Notes: generated from the sequence alone by a model not told the origin. 64,000 bases of DNA from Bacillus sp. S3 (GCF_005154805.1 NZ_CP039727.1:1547501-1611500), one strand, 5' to 3'; positions 33,870 through 45,183 are shown, counted from the stretch's first letter. A program made the numbers and translations.

Positions 33870-35108
33870 ATGGAAAAACGTAGGGTTGTAGTAACAGGCA
33901 TCGGAGCGGTGACACCAATCGGAAACGATGCGGATACTACTTGGAAAGGGATATTGGAAGGAAAATCAGGCGTTGGGCCGATGACACGAGTGAATGCTGA
34001 TGAATATCCTGCAAAAGTAGCGGCAGAAGTAAAAGACTTTAATCCGGAAAATTTTATGGAAAAAAAAGATGCCCGTAAAATGGACCGTTTCACCCAATTT
34101 GCTGTAGCAAGCGCAATTATGGCGGTTAAGGATGCCGATTTAACAATTAATGAAGATAATTCTCATCGTGTCGGAGTCTGGATTGGGTCCGGAATTGGTG
34201 GAATGGAAACATTTGAACAACAATTTGAGATATTCCAAAAACGGGGCTATAAGCGTGTTTCCCCATTCTTTGTACCGATGTTAATTCCTGATATGGCTAC
34301 AGGTCAAGTTTCGATTACACTAGGAGCAAGAGGATTTAATTCCTGTACGGTTACCGCTTGTGCGACCGGTACGAATTCGATAGGAGATGCTTTTAAAGTA
34401 ATCCAGCGTGGTGATGCAGATGTAATGGTATCCGGCGGGGCAGAAGCACCAATTACAAGAATGTCTGTTGCGGGCTTCTGTGCCAATACGGCTCTTTCCA
34501 CAAATCCAGATCCGCAATCTGCAAGCAGACCTTTTGATAAAAACCGTGATGGATTTGTCATTGGTGAAGGGGCAGGAATTGTTGTCTTGGAGGAATTAGA
34601 GCACGCATTGGCCCGCGGTGCGAAAATCTATGCAGAAATCGTTGGTTACGGTGCAACAGGTGATGCATATCATATTACTGCACCTGCACCTGGTGGCGAA
34701 GGCGGTGCACGAGCAATGAAAATGGCAATTAACGATGCCGGACTAAATCCGGAAGAAATTGATTACTTGAATGCTCACGGTACTAGTACCGAATATAACG
34801 ATAAGTTTGAAACACTTGCTGTTAAAGAAGTATTTGGAGAGCATGCATATAAGCTGGCCATGAGCTCAACCAAATCCATGACCGGTCATCTACTTGGTGC
34901 AGCGGGCGGTGTTGAAGCTATCTTTACCGTGCTGGCGATTAGAGACAGTATGCTGCCACCGACCATTAATTATGAAACACCGGATCCAGAGTGCGACTTG
35001 GATTATGTTGTTAATACAGCACGTTCGAAAGAAATTAAGGCAGCTATGAGCAACTCGCTTGGTTTTGGCGGTCATAATGCTACCATCGTCTTTAAAAAAT
35101 ACGAATAG
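33870..35108 (+). CDS. fabF: 3-oxoacyl-ACP synthase II (FabF)
   Basis: Elongates acyl-ACP chains with malonyl-ACP. The 412 residues include the nucleophile Cys in [10 protein letters not shown] and the catalytic histidines in [12 protein letters not shown] and [14 protein letters not shown]. The C-terminal GFGGHNA loop is also present. AAAAGGAGATG precedes the ATG. It is transcribed with fabH under the FapR-controlled promoter and ends at a clear terminator. Confidence 0.96.
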   Translation: MEKRRVVVTGIGAVTPIGNDADTTWKGILEGKSGVGPMTRVNADEYPAKVAAEVKDFNPENFMEKKDARKMDRFTQFAVASAIMAVKDADLTINEDNSHRVGVWIGSGIGGMETFEQQFEIFQKRGYKRVSPFFVPMLIPDMATGQVSITLGARGFNSCTVTACATGTNSIGDAFKVIQRGDADVMVSGGAEAPITRMSVAGFCANTALSTNPDPQSASRPFDKNRDGFVIGEGAGIVVLEELEHALARGAKIYAEIVGYGATGDAYHITAPAPGGEGGARAMKMAINDAGLNPEEIDYLNAHGTSTEYNDKFETLAVKEVFGEHAYKLAMSSTKSMTGHLLGAAGGVEAIFTVLAIRDSMLPPTINYETPDPECDLDYVVNTARSKEIKAAMSNSLGFGGHNATIVFKKYE

Positions 35109-35113
35109 AATTC

Positions 35114-35148
35114 GAAAACGGCCTGGCAGATGTCCTGGCCGTTTTTTT
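35114..35148 (+). terminator. Terminator after fabF
   Basis: Stem AAACGGCC / GGCCGTTT, extended by a partly paired inner helix, then T7. Confidence 0.85.
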
Positions 35149-35190
35149 ATTATGAGATATAAGAAATAATAAAATTCTGACCTTGAGAAA

Positions 35191-35340
35191 TGTCCAGCTC
35201 CAGCACCCTAGCGGCTAGTGTCCTTCGCTCTCCGCCCTACGATAAGTCAACATCGAACCGCCTCCGGCTTTTCGTGTTTCCTTTATCTCAGTTGGAGTGC
35301 TCCAGGCCATACGCCGCTGACCAGGGCGCTTGCGCTTTTC
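35191..35340. repeat. Interspersed palindromic Bacillus repeat element (full-length type)
   Basis: About 150 bp of GC-richer sequence with no gene. It opens TGTCCAGCTCCAGCACC and closes GGGCGCTTGCGCTTTTC. From memory, elements with these ends occur in many copies in intergenic regions of Bacillus-like genomes. A shortened copy with both ends fused lies at 54700-54726. It fills most of the 318-bp gap between fabF and yjaZ. An open frame through it is not a gene. Confidence 0.75.
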
Positions 35341-35426
35341 TATAAAGAAACCATTAAATTAAGAACTTCTTCTCTAAAAATTCATAAAATGACCAGAGGG
35401 AGAACTTGAGTTAATGGGGTGAGATA

Positions 35427-36197
35427 ATGGGGATCATTCGAACAGATGAATGGCTGCAAAAGGAGTTTGATCGTCCGCTTAAAATCTGTGAAAAGCTTCT
35501 TCCTTATTTTAAAGGGCAGCAAGTGAAAGAAATTTATAATCAATTAGTGAACTTTGGAATGTACCGGCCTTCACGTTCCTCCAAAAACAATTATAACAAG
35601 ATGGTGGAAAAAAAAGCATGGAATCAAGTTGAAATGCTATTTCGAAAATATAAACCAAAATGGAATGGGCCGGATGTGCCAGTCTTTCTCTTTCCGTTAG
35701 CCCAGACGGGTGGTTTTTTTATAAAAGAGGAAAAAAGCAAGGCGGGTGTTTCCTTTCCAGATAAAATGTTTCTTTTTCTATCGGAGCACGAAGACCCAAA
35801 GGAAATAGAAGCATTATTTGTTCATGAATATCACCATGTCTGCAGATTGAGAATGTTAAATAAAAAAATGGAAGACTATACGTTACTGGACTCTATTATC
35901 ATTGAGGGGCTGGCAGAGTATGCAGTATTCAAACATTGCGGCCGGGAATACCTAGCTAATTGGTGTCATATGTATACAGAAAAGGAACTAGCAAGGTTTT
36001 GGGAAAGATATTTACAACATCAGCTGCAGACGAAAAAGAATGAAAGAGGACACGATGAACTATTATATGGCGGCAGGGCAGTACCAAAATTGCTCGGCTA
36101 TGCAGCTGGGTATAATGTTATTCGGCAATACTACAAAAGTCATAATTATTCTACGAAACTATCTTTTTCCAATCCTGCCGCCAAATATATCGAATAG
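35427..36197 (+). CDS. yjaZ: YjaZ, DUF2268 putative zinc metallopeptidase
   Basis: A 256-residue cytoplasmic protein with the zinc-protease motif HEYHH (residues about 134-138), followed 25-30 residues later by IIEGLAEYAVF, which could give the third ligand. The DUF2268 family is predicted to be proteolytic, with unknown substrate. The ATG follows GGGGTGAG. It stands alone between the repeat and its own terminator, in the same order as B. subtilis (fabF-yjaZ-appD). Confidence 0.88.
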   Translation: MGIIRTDEWLQKEFDRPLKICEKLLPYFKGQQVKEIYNQLVNFGMYRPSRSSKNNYNKMVEKKAWNQVEMLFRKYKPKWNGPDVPVFLFPLAQTGGFFIKEEKSKAGVSFPDKMFLFLSEHEDPKEIEALFVHEYHHVCRLRMLNKKMEDYTLLDSIIIEGLAEYAVFKHCGREYLANWCHMYTEKELARFWERYLQHQLQTKKNERGHDELLYGGRAVPKLLGYAAGYNVIRQYYKSHNYSTKLSFSNPAAKYIE

Positions 36198-36214
36198 GAA
36201 AGAATTACACTAAC

Positions 36215-36248
36215 AGAAAAAGCCTGGTATAAAAGGCTTTTTTTATTT
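36215..36248 (+). terminator. Terminator after yjaZ
   Basis: Stem AAAAGCCT / AGGCTTTT (approximate) with a T7 run. Confidence 0.8.
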
Positions 36249-36285
36249 TTAAAAAAACTGAAATTACCAATTATGTAAAAAAGTC

Positions 36286-36314
36286 TTGCAATTGTAACAA
36301 TTCTGTAATAGAAT
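36286..36314 (+). promoter_or_regulatory. Sigma-A promoter of the app operon
   Basis: -35 TTGCAA (36286-36291), 17-bp spacer, -10 TAGAAT (36309-36314), 55 bp before appD. Confidence 0.7.
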
Positions 36315-36368
36315 TCTATTTAAATATAACGAATTAGCAGAATAATTCAAAAAGTAAGAAGGTGTACT

Positions 36369-37391
36369 ATGAGCCAAAAAAAGCCATTACTCAAAGAGGC
36401 ACCGCTGCTCGAGGTGAAAAATTTAGAGACAGCCTTTGATATTGATGGAACGGATTATAATGCCGTTGATAATGTTTCATTTAAGGTAAAGCCACGGCAA
36501 ATAGTTGGAGTTGTAGGTGAATCCGGCTGTGGAAAATCAGTTATGAGCCTTTCGATTATGCAGCTGCTGCCTAAAGGAATTGGCAAAGTAAAGTCAGGCG
36601 AAATTATATTTGATGGAATAAATATTGAGAAGATGTCCGAATCCCAAATTAATAAAATCCGTGGGAAGGATGTTTCAATGATCTTCCAAGAGCCAATGAC
36701 CTCACTGAATCCGGTATTTACCATCGGATACCAGTTGCAAGAGGTTCTTTTTAACCATTTAAAAATATCTAAACAAGAAGCTAGGCAGAAGGCGATTGCC
36801 TTATTAAAAAGTGTTGGAATTTCCCGGCCTGAAAAGATTGTTGATGAATATCCGCATCAATTATCAGGTGGTATGCGCCAAAGAGTTATGATAGCGATCG
36901 CAATTGCCTGCCAGCCTAAATTGTTAATTGCGGATGAGCCGACAACAGCTCTCGATGTTACTGTTCAGGCACAAATCTTGGAACTTTTAAAAGAGATTCA
37001 AGAGGTAAATGATATGTCGGTCATTCTTATTACACATGATTTAGGTGTAGTTGCGGAAATGTGTGATGAAGTGATCGTAATGTATGCAGGAAAGATTGTT
37101 GAACGAACCGATGTCGATACATTGTTTCATAATCCTAAACACCCATATACCACACTTCTATTAGGCGCAATTCCTAAAATGGAAGAACAGGAAGAACGCT
37201 TAAGTTCAATCAAAGGAATTGTTCCATCATTAACGAATATGCCAAAGGCTGGCTGTCGATTTGCCAACCGTTGTCCAAGTGCAATGCCTGAATGCTTTAC
37301 AATTACCCCCGTTCTCGAAGATGTTGAACAAGGCCATGAGGTTGCCTGTTTGCTCTTTGAATCTAGTAATCCAAGAGAAGGGGTGAAGTGA
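36369..37391 (+). CDS. appD: Oligopeptide ABC transporter ATPase AppD
   Basis: First of two ATPases of a peptide importer (340 aa). Walker A is GESGCGKS, the ABC signature is LSGGMRQR, and Walker B is [12 protein letters not shown]. The C-terminal oligopeptide-transporter extension ([15 protein letters not shown]) carries the conserved cysteines. It heads appD-appF-appA-appB-appC, the order of B. subtilis, and overlaps appF by one base. The specific peptide substrate is not predictable. Confidence 0.93.
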   Translation: MSQKKPLLKEAPLLEVKNLETAFDIDGTDYNAVDNVSFKVKPRQIVGVVGESGCGKSVMSLSIMQLLPKGIGKVKSGEIIFDGINIEKMSESQINKIRGKDVSMIFQEPMTSLNPVFTIGYQLQEVLFNHLKISKQEARQKAIALLKSVGISRPEKIVDEYPHQLSGGMRQRVMIAIAIACQPKLLIADEPTTALDVTVQAQILELLKEIQEVNDMSVILITHDLGVVAEMCDEVIVMYAGKIVERTDVDTLFHNPKHPYTTLLLGAIPKMEEQEERLSSIKGIVPSLTNMPKAGCRFANRCPSAMPECFTITPVLEDVEQGHEVACLLFESSNPREGVK

Positions 37392-38401
37392 TGACTTCAG
37401 TATCAGTACATAAAAATAAAGAAAGCGCTTCCTTTCAAGCTGAAAATCTTTTAGAGATTCAAAACCTTAAAACCTATTATCCTGTTAAAGGTGGTTTTTT
37501 TAAACGGACAATTGGGAATGTTAAAGCGGTCGATAACATTTCATTTGAGATTAAGCGAGGAGAAACACTTGGACTTGTTGGTGAATCCGGCTGCGGCAAA
37601 TCAACTGCCGGCCGGACAATCTTACGATTATTGAAACCAACCGAAGGCAGAATTCTGTTTGATGGAAAAGATATTACCAGGATTTCAGGTAAATCATTGC
37701 GTGATATTCGAAAAGATATGCAAATGGTTTTTCAAGATCCGTATGCTTCCTTGAACCCGATGCAAATGGTTGGAGATATTATCGCGGAACCCATTTATAA
37801 TTTTTCAAAAAAGAGTAAAGAAGAATTAAAAAAAGAGGTTCTGGATTTATTGGATAAAGTAGGTCTGCCGCCCGAAGCTTATTATAAGTATGCACATGAA
37901 TTTTCCGGCGGACAGCGTCAAAGAATCGGAATTGCCCGTTCCCTTGCGCTCAAACCAAAATTGATAATCGCCGACGAGCCGGTTTCTGCACTGGATGTAT
38001 CCGTGCAATCACAGGTTTTAAACCTGTTAAAAGATTTGCAAAAGGAATTTGATTTAACATTCCTATTTATCGCGCATGACTTAAGTGTTGTTAAACATAT
38101 GAGTGATCGAATTGGTGTTATGTACCTAGGTAACATGGTAGAGATTGCAAATAAGGATCTCCTTTATGCAGAACCTCTCCATCCATATACCCAGGCACTA
38201 ATATCTGCCATTCCATCTCCAGACCCAAGAATCAAGAAGGAAAGAATTATTTTAAAAGGAGACGTGCCAAGTCCCATCAATCCTCCATCAGGATGCCCAT
38301 TCCATCCTCGCTGTCCAATGGCAATGGAGGAATGTTCTAAAACAAAACCGGTATTAAAGGAGGTGAAGCCATCTCATCGAGTAGCTTGCCACCTTTACTA
38401 A
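37391..38401 (+). CDS. appF: Oligopeptide ABC transporter ATPase AppF
   Basis: Second ATPase (336 aa) that dimerises with AppD. Walker A is GESGCGKS, the signature is FSGGQRQR, Walker B is LIIADEPVSALD, and the C-terminal cysteine segment is GCPFHPRCPMAMEEC. The ATG at 37391 overlaps the appD stop (ATGA) and is seven bases after AAGGGG. A GTG one codon upstream is less well placed. Confidence 0.93.
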   Translation: MTSVSVHKNKESASFQAENLLEIQNLKTYYPVKGGFFKRTIGNVKAVDNISFEIKRGETLGLVGESGCGKSTAGRTILRLLKPTEGRILFDGKDITRISGKSLRDIRKDMQMVFQDPYASLNPMQMVGDIIAEPIYNFSKKSKEELKKEVLDLLDKVGLPPEAYYKYAHEFSGGQRQRIGIARSLALKPKLIIADEPVSALDVSVQSQVLNLLKDLQKEFDLTFLFIAHDLSVVKHMSDRIGVMYLGNMVEIANKDLLYAEPLHPYTQALISAIPSPDPRIKKERIILKGDVPSPINPPSGCPFHPRCPMAMEECSKTKPVLKEVKPSHRVACHLY

Positions 38402-38438
38402 TAAAAAGGAAATTAAAAATCTAATAGGGGGGAACAAA

Positions 38439-40160
38439 ATGAAGAAACGAAGTATGCTTATGTTAGCGGCATTAATGTTAGTTCTATCTGCATTTTTAGC
38501 GGCTTGCAGCGGCGGAGGAGAAAAAGCTGGTACAAAGGAAAAGGAAAAAGAAGGCAATAAGACCGGTGAAACAGCAGGTCAACCGCAAGATGGCGGAACA
38601 TTAGTATATGCACTGGATTCGGCACCGGAAGGTAAATTTAACTTTTCCTTCTATGGAACTGCAACTGATGCGTATGTAATGGATTTCTTTGATGAAAACC
38701 TAATTAAGTTTGATGAAAAGTTGCAAGCACAGCCGCATATCGCTTCTTGGAAAACAGAAGACAATAAGGTGTATGATTTTGAAATCAAAAAAGGTGTTAA
38801 ATGGCATAATGGGGACGAACTGTCAGTTAAAGACTGGGAATTTGCATTAAAAGTAGTTGCTGATAAGGACTATGAAGGCCCGCGTTTTGAAAACGTAAAT
38901 AAAATTGAAGGTGCACAAGATTACCATGATGGTAAAGCAACAGAAATCTCCGGTATTAAAGTAGTTGATGATTACCACATCCAAATTACTTTTGATAAAG
39001 CACGTGTAAACAACTTAGAAAACCTATGGACATACCCAATGAATCGCACAGAATTCAAAGATATGGCTGTTAAAGATATGATGTCATCTGAACAAGTACG
39101 TACAAAGCCTGTTGGTTTAGGGCCATTTAAAGTAACAAAAATTGTTCCAGGAGAATCAGTTGAAATGGATCGTTTCGACGATTACTTCGGCGGTAAACCG
39201 CATATCGAAAAAGTTGTGTTAAAAGTAATCGACCCATCTCTATCTGTTGGGGAACTTAAAAATGGCACACTTGATATGACTTCTTTCCACCCAAGTATTA
39301 TTGATGAAGTTAAAGCACTTGATAATGTTGAAGCAGTAACATATCCAGGCCTAAGCTATTACTATGTTGGTTTCAGATTAGGAACATGGGATGGCAGCCA
39401 AAACATTATGAATGAGTCAAAATATCAAAATGTTAAATTACGTGAAGCAATGTACTATGCAATCAATCGTGAAGAGTGGGTAAAGGCGTTCTTCTTTGGC
39501 GTTGGTAAACCTGTAAACCGTCCAGTACCTACAAACCACTGGATTGCAGCAGACAATAAAGATCTAGAGCAATTCAAATATGATCCAGAAAAAGCAAAGA
39601 AATTATTAGATGAAGCTGGCTACAAAGATGTTGACGGAGATGGCTTCCGTGAAGATCCGGATGGTAAGAAATTTGTGGTAAACTTCAGCCACTATGCGAC
39701 TCAAAACCCAACATTTGAATCACGTGCAAAAGCATTGACTCAATATTGGGAAGAAGTAGGATTAAAATCAAAGCTTACAATGACAGATGCAAACCTTTAC
39801 TACGATATGCTTGAAAAAGCAGATAAATCGATGGAAGTCTTCTTCGGCGGGTGGTCTACTGGTACCGATCCGGATCCAACACCACTTTGGAGCTCTAAAG
39901 CACTGTGGAACTATCCACGCTGGGTAAATGCCGACAGTGATAAATTGCTTGATCAAGCAGTTGATATGAGCGTTGTTGGAACAGATGCCGACAAACGTAA
40001 GGATCTATATGTACAATGGCAAAAACTTTTCATGAAGGAACTTCCTGCATTACCAATTGCTGAGCTTGAAGAAACAATGGCTGTCAGCAAACGTGTACAA
40101 GGAGTTACATTCACTGTTGCTGGTATGAACCGTCCAAATGAGTGGTGGATTAAACAATAA
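38439..40160 (+). CDS. appA: Oligopeptide-binding lipoprotein AppA
   Basis: The substrate-binding lipoprotein (573 aa). A signal peptide ends in lipobox FLAAC, followed by a Lys/Glu/Gly linker and an SBP family 5 domain from about residue 50 (GGTLVYALDSAPEG; WKTEDNKVYDFEIKKGVKWHNGD). AGGGGGGAA precedes the ATG. Codon use is strongly biased, consistent with high expression. It is followed by an unusually stable hairpin that probably limits read-through into the permease genes. Confidence 0.93.
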   Translation: MKKRSMLMLAALMLVLSAFLAACSGGGEKAGTKEKEKEGNKTGETAGQPQDGGTLVYALDSAPEGKFNFSFYGTATDAYVMDFFDENLIKFDEKLQAQPHIASWKTEDNKVYDFEIKKGVKWHNGDELSVKDWEFALKVVADKDYEGPRFENVNKIEGAQDYHDGKATEISGIKVVDDYHIQITFDKARVNNLENLWTYPMNRTEFKDMAVKDMMSSEQVRTKPVGLGPFKVTKIVPGESVEMDRFDDYFGGKPHIEKVVLKVIDPSLSVGELKNGTLDMTSFHPSIIDEVKALDNVEAVTYPGLSYYYVGFRLGTWDGSQNIMNESKYQNVKLREAMYYAINREEWVKAFFFGVGKPVNRPVPTNHWIAADNKDLEQFKYDPEKAKKLLDEAGYKDVDGDGFREDPDGKKFVVNFSHYATQNPTFESRAKALTQYWEEVGLKSKLTMTDANLYYDMLEKADKSMEVFFGGWSTGTDPDPTPLWSSKALWNYPRWVNADSDKLLDQAVDMSVVGTDADKRKDLYVQWQKLFMKELPALPIAELEETMAVSKRVQGVTFTVAGMNRPNEWWIKQ

Positions 40161-40234
40161 TTGCAGCAGACTAACATGTATTAGACTATGTTAAATGCTT
40201 ATATTATTTTACTTTAAGCTCAGGGAAATTATTT

Positions 40235-40276
40235 GGGAGGGGCAGGGAGATCTGTTCTCCCTGCCCCTCCCCTTTT
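40235..40276 (+). terminator. Stable intercistronic hairpin between appA and appB
   Basis: Perfect 15-bp stem GGGAGGGGCAGGGAG / CTCCCTGCCCCTCCC with a 7-nt loop, then CTTTTAA. A 12-bp inverted repeat ACTATGTTAAAT (40185-40196) / ATTTAACATAGT (40304-40315) encloses it. It is likely a partial terminator or mRNA stabiliser. Confidence 0.8.
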
Positions 40277-40331
40277 AATGAATGGAGTTACATAAACACT
40301 CGTATTTAACATAGTTTATCAGACAAGGAGA

Positions 40332-41303
40332 ATGCACATGCTGAAGTATGCATTTCGAAGAATTTTGGGCATGATTCCGATGTTATTTCTAATTTCCATT
40401 GTAGTCTTTACGTTGGCAAAATTAATGCCTGGAGATTCTCTTTCAGGAGAGATTGACCCTAGGAATACAAATCCACAATATATAGCAGAAATGCGGGAAA
40501 AATTGGGCTATAATGATCCGCTGCCACAGCAGTATGCCCGCTGGATTGGCAACTTTGTACAAGGTGATTTTGGAAAATCAGCCCGTTTTAAAATTCCGGC
40601 TGCGGAGGTTATCGGAGAACGTATTCCGAACACATTGCTGCTTGGATTTTCTTCAATAGTTATCACGTATATTCTCGCCTTCATCATGGGAACATACGCC
40701 GGAAGAAAGCCCTATACACTTGGAGATAATTTAATTGGGGGACTAAATTATTTAGGTTTATCCATTCCTTCTTTTATCGCAGGTGTATTTGCAATCTTCT
40801 TATTTTCTTTTACACTTGGATGGTTTCCATCAAATGGTTCAATTGATATAGGTGTGACAGAGGGGACACTTGAGTATTGGTTAAGCCGTCTACACCATGT
40901 ATTCCTTCCGGCGGTAGTTCTAGGATTATTAAGTACTGCTAGCTATACGCAATTTTTACGCAATGATATTATAGAAAATAGCCGAAAAGACTTTGTTCGT
41001 ACGGCACGTGCAAAAGGAACTGTAGAAAGAAAGATTTACAATGTTCATATTTTAAGAAACTCAATTATTCCGCTTATAACGTTTTTAGGCTTTGATTTAG
41101 TAGCCATAATTAGTGGCGCAATTATTACTGAAACGATTTTTACTTACCCAGGACTTGGACAGCTATTTTTGCAATCTGTTGGAACAAGAGATTATCCAGT
41201 ATTAATGACGTTGACAATGTTGTTCTCCTTCTTAACACTAATTGGCAACCTAGTAGCCGATATATTATACGGTGTTGTAGATCCGAGAATTCGCTTAGAT
41301 TAG
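40332..41303 (+). CDS. appB: Oligopeptide ABC permease AppB
   Basis: Membrane permease of the DppB/OppB family (323 aa) with six helices, starting near MLKYAFRRILGMIPMLFLIS. It has the typical Gly-rich EAA loop (RTARAKGTVERKIYNVHILRNSIIP). The first ATG (40332) and a second two codons later both fit the AAGGAG site. It lies 171 bp after appA behind the hairpin, and appC follows after 12 bp. Confidence 0.93.
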   Translation: MHMLKYAFRRILGMIPMLFLISIVVFTLAKLMPGDSLSGEIDPRNTNPQYIAEMREKLGYNDPLPQQYARWIGNFVQGDFGKSARFKIPAAEVIGERIPNTLLLGFSSIVITYILAFIMGTYAGRKPYTLGDNLIGGLNYLGLSIPSFIAGVFAIFLFSFTLGWFPSNGSIDIGVTEGTLEYWLSRLHHVFLPAVVLGLLSTASYTQFLRNDIIENSRKDFVRTARAKGTVERKIYNVHILRNSIIPLITFLGFDLVAIISGAIITETIFTYPGLGQLFLQSVGTRDYPVLMTLTMLFSFLTLIGNLVADILYGVVDPRIRLD

Positions 41304-41315
41304 GGGGAAATAGAG

Positions 41316-42227
41316 ATGGAAATTATTACTCAGAAGGATTCAAAAATAATCACAGCACCCCCAAAGAAAAGTTTGTCACCATGGGCACTTGCCAGGAAAA
41401 AGTTTATAAAAAACAAATTGGCTATGACGAGCCTCATCTTTTTAGTAATAGTAGCGATTGTTTCCTTCCTTGCACCGTATATTACAACGGCAGATGTTAC
41501 AAGAATTAATATTGGAGAAATGTCGCTAAAGCCATCCGGAGATCATTGGCTGGGAACAGACAAAGCCGGCCGTGATGTCTTTACCAGATTATTATACGGT
41601 GGCCGAATCTCACTATTAGTCGGAATGAGCTGTACACTGTTTGTTATTTTACTAGGTACATTAATCGGATCAATTTCAGGGTATTTCGGCGGTGCCGTCG
41701 ACAGCTTATTAATGAGATTTACAGATTTTATTTTAAACTTTCCTTTTCTTGTATTTGTAATTGTTCTAAATGCGATATTTTTTGGAAAAGTAAATGGGTT
41801 ATGGGTTTTAATAGGAACAATCAGTATCCTAAGCTGGGGTGGAATCGCTCGGATTGTCCGAAGTAAAATTCTTACTGAAAAAGAGAATGAATATATTACG
41901 GCTGCTATTTCGATTGGTTGCTCGCCTGCCAAGATTATAGTAAAACACCTCTTACCGAATATTCTATCAACTATCATTGTTCAGGCTACGATTACATTTG
42001 CTACTATGATTGTTGCAGAAACAGGTTTAAGCTTTCTTGGCTTCGGTGTACCACAAGAGATTCCGAGCTGGGGCAACATGTTAAATTCAGCAATTGAACC
42101 TGATGTCATCCAATTTAAACTTTGGATTTGGGTGCCTCCGGCAATATTAATTACCATCACCATTTTATCAATTAACTTTATTGGTGAAGGGTTAAAAGAT
42201 GCTTTCAACCCTAAATCAAGAAGATAA
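41316..42227 (+). CDS. appC: Oligopeptide ABC permease AppC
   Basis: Second permease subunit (303 aa) of the DppC/OppC family. It has an N-terminal cytoplasmic tail with one helix (KNKLAMTSLIFLVIVAIVSF), then the permease domain with DHWLGTDKAGRDVFTRLLYGGR and the EAA loop (YITAAISIGCSPAKIIVKHLLPN). AGGGGG precedes the ATG. It is the last gene of the app operon. Confidence 0.93.
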   Translation: MEIITQKDSKIITAPPKKSLSPWALARKKFIKNKLAMTSLIFLVIVAIVSFLAPYITTADVTRINIGEMSLKPSGDHWLGTDKAGRDVFTRLLYGGRISLLVGMSCTLFVILLGTLIGSISGYFGGAVDSLLMRFTDFILNFPFLVFVIVLNAIFFGKVNGLWVLIGTISILSWGGIARIVRSKILTEKENEYITAAISIGCSPAKIIVKHLLPNILSTIIVQATITFATMIVAETGLSFLGFGVPQEIPSWGNMLNSAIEPDVIQFKLWIWVPPAILITITILSINFIGEGLKDAFNPKSRR

Positions 42228-42260
42228 AAATCTACCATCATGATATGGTAGATTTTTTTT
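42227..42260 (+). terminator. Terminator of the app operon
   Basis: Stem AAATCTACCAT / ATGGTAGATTT with loop CATGA(T), then T run. Confidence 0.88.
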
Positions 42261-42441
42261 ATCCATTCAACGATTAGGTATAAATATTGGGAAAACCTCA
42301 TATAAATAGCGGTAAATATTCGAGCGGCGAATGCTATCAGTATTAATAGTAAATGGGGCAAAATATATATAAAGGAATAATTTAACTAAGCTCTGCCCAT
42401 ACTGATTGACAAAACAGTTTCTTGAAGTGAGGGGATGTACA

Positions 42442-43188
42442 ATGTTGTATCTTCATGATGTATGGGTAAATTGGTTTGAGGGTGAAGAAAACGGGTATAA
42501 TGTGTGCCATTTTCATGAATGGCGTAAGGATGACGGAGTGGAACTGTTAGACCAGGCACCACTTATTAAAGTCGAGCCGATACTGTTTAACTATATTGAA
42601 AATGACCTGTCAGAGCTGCCCCAACAGCTTCTCGACGATATTTACCAGAAAGCCTATTTAAGAAAAAACCATGAAAGAGTTCAGCTCGACTACTGCTTTG
42701 TTGTTACAGATGGGATTGGGATCCTAGTAATTGATACAATTGGCTATAATATACCAATTCGAAAGAGCAGATTGATTCCTAGACAGGAACAGCTTGTATA
42801 TGAAATGATCAGTCAGCATGAGGCAAAACAATATCATTTTTATCCATCACTGAAAAGTAAGGATTTCCATATTTTATCTCCAGAACCAGAACTTATGACA
42901 GGATTGACCAGAAAAGAACGGCAATTAAAACAGCTGCTATTTATGGCACTTGATCAATTGCTTTCATCCAATAATGAAGCAGAAGTTCGCTATTGGTATA
43001 CGGAATGGTGTCCTGAACAATATTCAACCATTCAAGAGATGAATTTCGAAGATGCATGGGAACAATTATTTGAAGAGACGAAGTATGGCTGGTCGAAACA
43101 GCATGAAACATTCTGTGAGAATTTAATTAAAGGGCAGCCATTTTTTGAAAAGCTATGGGAAATGGAGCACGGTCCAAAAGTAAACTAA
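42442..43188 (+). CDS. yjbA: YjbA family protein (DUF3603/UPF0736)
   Basis: A 248-residue cytoplasmic protein of unknown function, beginning [20 protein letters not shown]. The conserved family pattern continues with [10 protein letters not shown] and [19 protein letters not shown] upstream selects the ATG at 42442; an in-frame ATG at 42406 has no ribosome binding site. Position between appC and trpS equals yjbA of B. subtilis. Confidence 0.88.
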   Translation: MLYLHDVWVNWFEGEENGYNVCHFHEWRKDDGVELLDQAPLIKVEPILFNYIENDLSELPQQLLDDIYQKAYLRKNHERVQLDYCFVVTDGIGILVIDTIGYNIPIRKSRLIPRQEQLVYEMISQHEAKQYHFYPSLKSKDFHILSPEPELMTGLTRKERQLKQLLFMALDQLLSSNNEAEVRYWYTEWCPEQYSTIQEMNFEDAWEQLFEETKYGWSKQHETFCENLIKGQPFFEKLWEMEHGPKVN

Positions 43189-43240
43189 AAAGCCTGACCC
43201 AGAGGTATGCTTTGCATATCTTTTGGGGTCAGGCTTTTTA
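43187..43240. terminator. Bidirectional terminator between yjbA and trpS
   Basis: Long stem AAAAAGCCTGACCC / GGGGTCAGGCTTTTT with an inner stem-loop (ATATGCAAAGCATA-type on the minus strand). Confidence 0.9.
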
Positions 43241-43251
43241 GCGTTTTTTGA

Positions 43252-44253
<1,002 letters not shown>

Positions 44254-44261
44254 CTAAAATT

Positions 44262-44562
44262 AAATAAAAAAAACCATTCGTCCCCAAAAATTACTAGGGA
44301 CGAATGGTTCGCGGTACCACCCTAAATTACTCTAAAAGAGTCACTCAGTTCTCCATTCCTCATACATCGATTATGGAGAGTCCTTGTAACGTAAGGATGA
44401 CGTCTACTCCTACTAGTTTAATCGTAACAATTAAAGAGTTCAGAAAGAGGCTCCAAAGTCCATTCCGTATTCTCATCGTGTTTGTTTTCACCAGCCACAA
44501 ACTCTCTGTAACGAGGGGTAATACGTACTATTCTTTATCATTGCTGCACATTTTATTCGATT
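44262..44562 (-). promoter_or_regulatory. T-box riboswitch (Trp specifier) of trpS
   Basis: On the minus strand: the T-box core GGGTGGTACCGCG (44310-44322), a terminator stem ACCATTCGTCCC / GGGACGAATGGT followed by T8 (44265-44308), and the specifier UGG in GGAATGGACTTTGGAGC (codon at 44460-44462). The stem I elements GAGAGTTTG and GGTGAAAAC are upstream of it. Confidence 0.95.
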
Positions 44563-44568
44563 AATCAC

Positions 44569-44598
44569 ATTATAAAGGATTAGCATATTTATTTTCAA
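44569..44598 (-). promoter_or_regulatory. Promoter of the trpS T-box leader
   Basis: Minus-strand -35 TTGAAA (44593-44598), 18-bp spacer, -10 TATAAT (44569-44574); predicted start near 44562. Confidence 0.75.
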
Positions 44599-44603
44599 GT
44601 AAG

Positions 44604-44960
44604 TTAAAAATAATATGCTATGAGGGCAATCATCATAAATAGACCATTCATTAGTCCATGAAAAAGGAGGGGTTTTTCATCAATAGTAACCATTTCAGAT
44701 AATCTTGGGATGTCTTCTAATTTCCTTTCATCTCTGTCTCTTGAAAAGACGAGATTAATCGATCTTGAGATCACATCATAGAAACCGCTATGAATGGTAT
44801 AAAGGAGTGATGCTGTTAAAAGTAGTGCTGCGGAAATATAAAAAGATATATTGATATAGCTAACTAATGAAATTTCATGTTGGAAAATAAAAGAAATAAT
44901 AATAATTCCCAACTGTGTGAAAGTTAGAATATAAAGTTTTCTTTTAAAACGGAAATTCAT
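44604..44960 (-). CDS. Small membrane protein, DUF3899-like
   Basis: A 118-residue protein with three hydrophobic helices: two near the N-terminus (LGIIIISFIF; FYISAALLLTASLLYTI) and one at the C-terminus (MNGLFMMIALIAYYF). A charged middle loop (FSRDRDERKLEDIPRL) separates them. I recall it as DUF3899, often placed between trpS and the opp operon; function is unknown. TTGGAGGT precedes the ATG. The trpS promoter lies just beyond its stop codon. Confidence 0.75.
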   Translation of the reverse strand: MNFRFKRKLYILTFTQLGIIIISFIFQHEISLVSYINISFYISAALLLTASLLYTIHSGFYDVISRSINLVFSRDRDERKLEDIPRLSEMVTIDEKPLLFHGLMNGLFMMIALIAYYF

Positions 44961-45183
44961 AAAATGACCTCCAAAACATTGATTTATAAAGGGATGCCTA
45001 ATAAGTATTATACAAAAAAATCCGTATAAGCCTAAATTATATCACAGCAAATTGTAATCCTAACGTAAAAATTGTATCGAAATTGTAAATTAAAAATTAA
45101 AAAAATATGTACAATTTATTTAAATTATGTATAATAGAAAATGTAGTAATTTTTCAGAATAATAGAAAAGGGAGGTCTACATA

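Noticed and set aside
35218..35409. Open frame of 63 codons between fabF and yjaZ
   Set aside because: It lies inside the interspersed repeat, has no ribosome binding site and has repeat-like composition.
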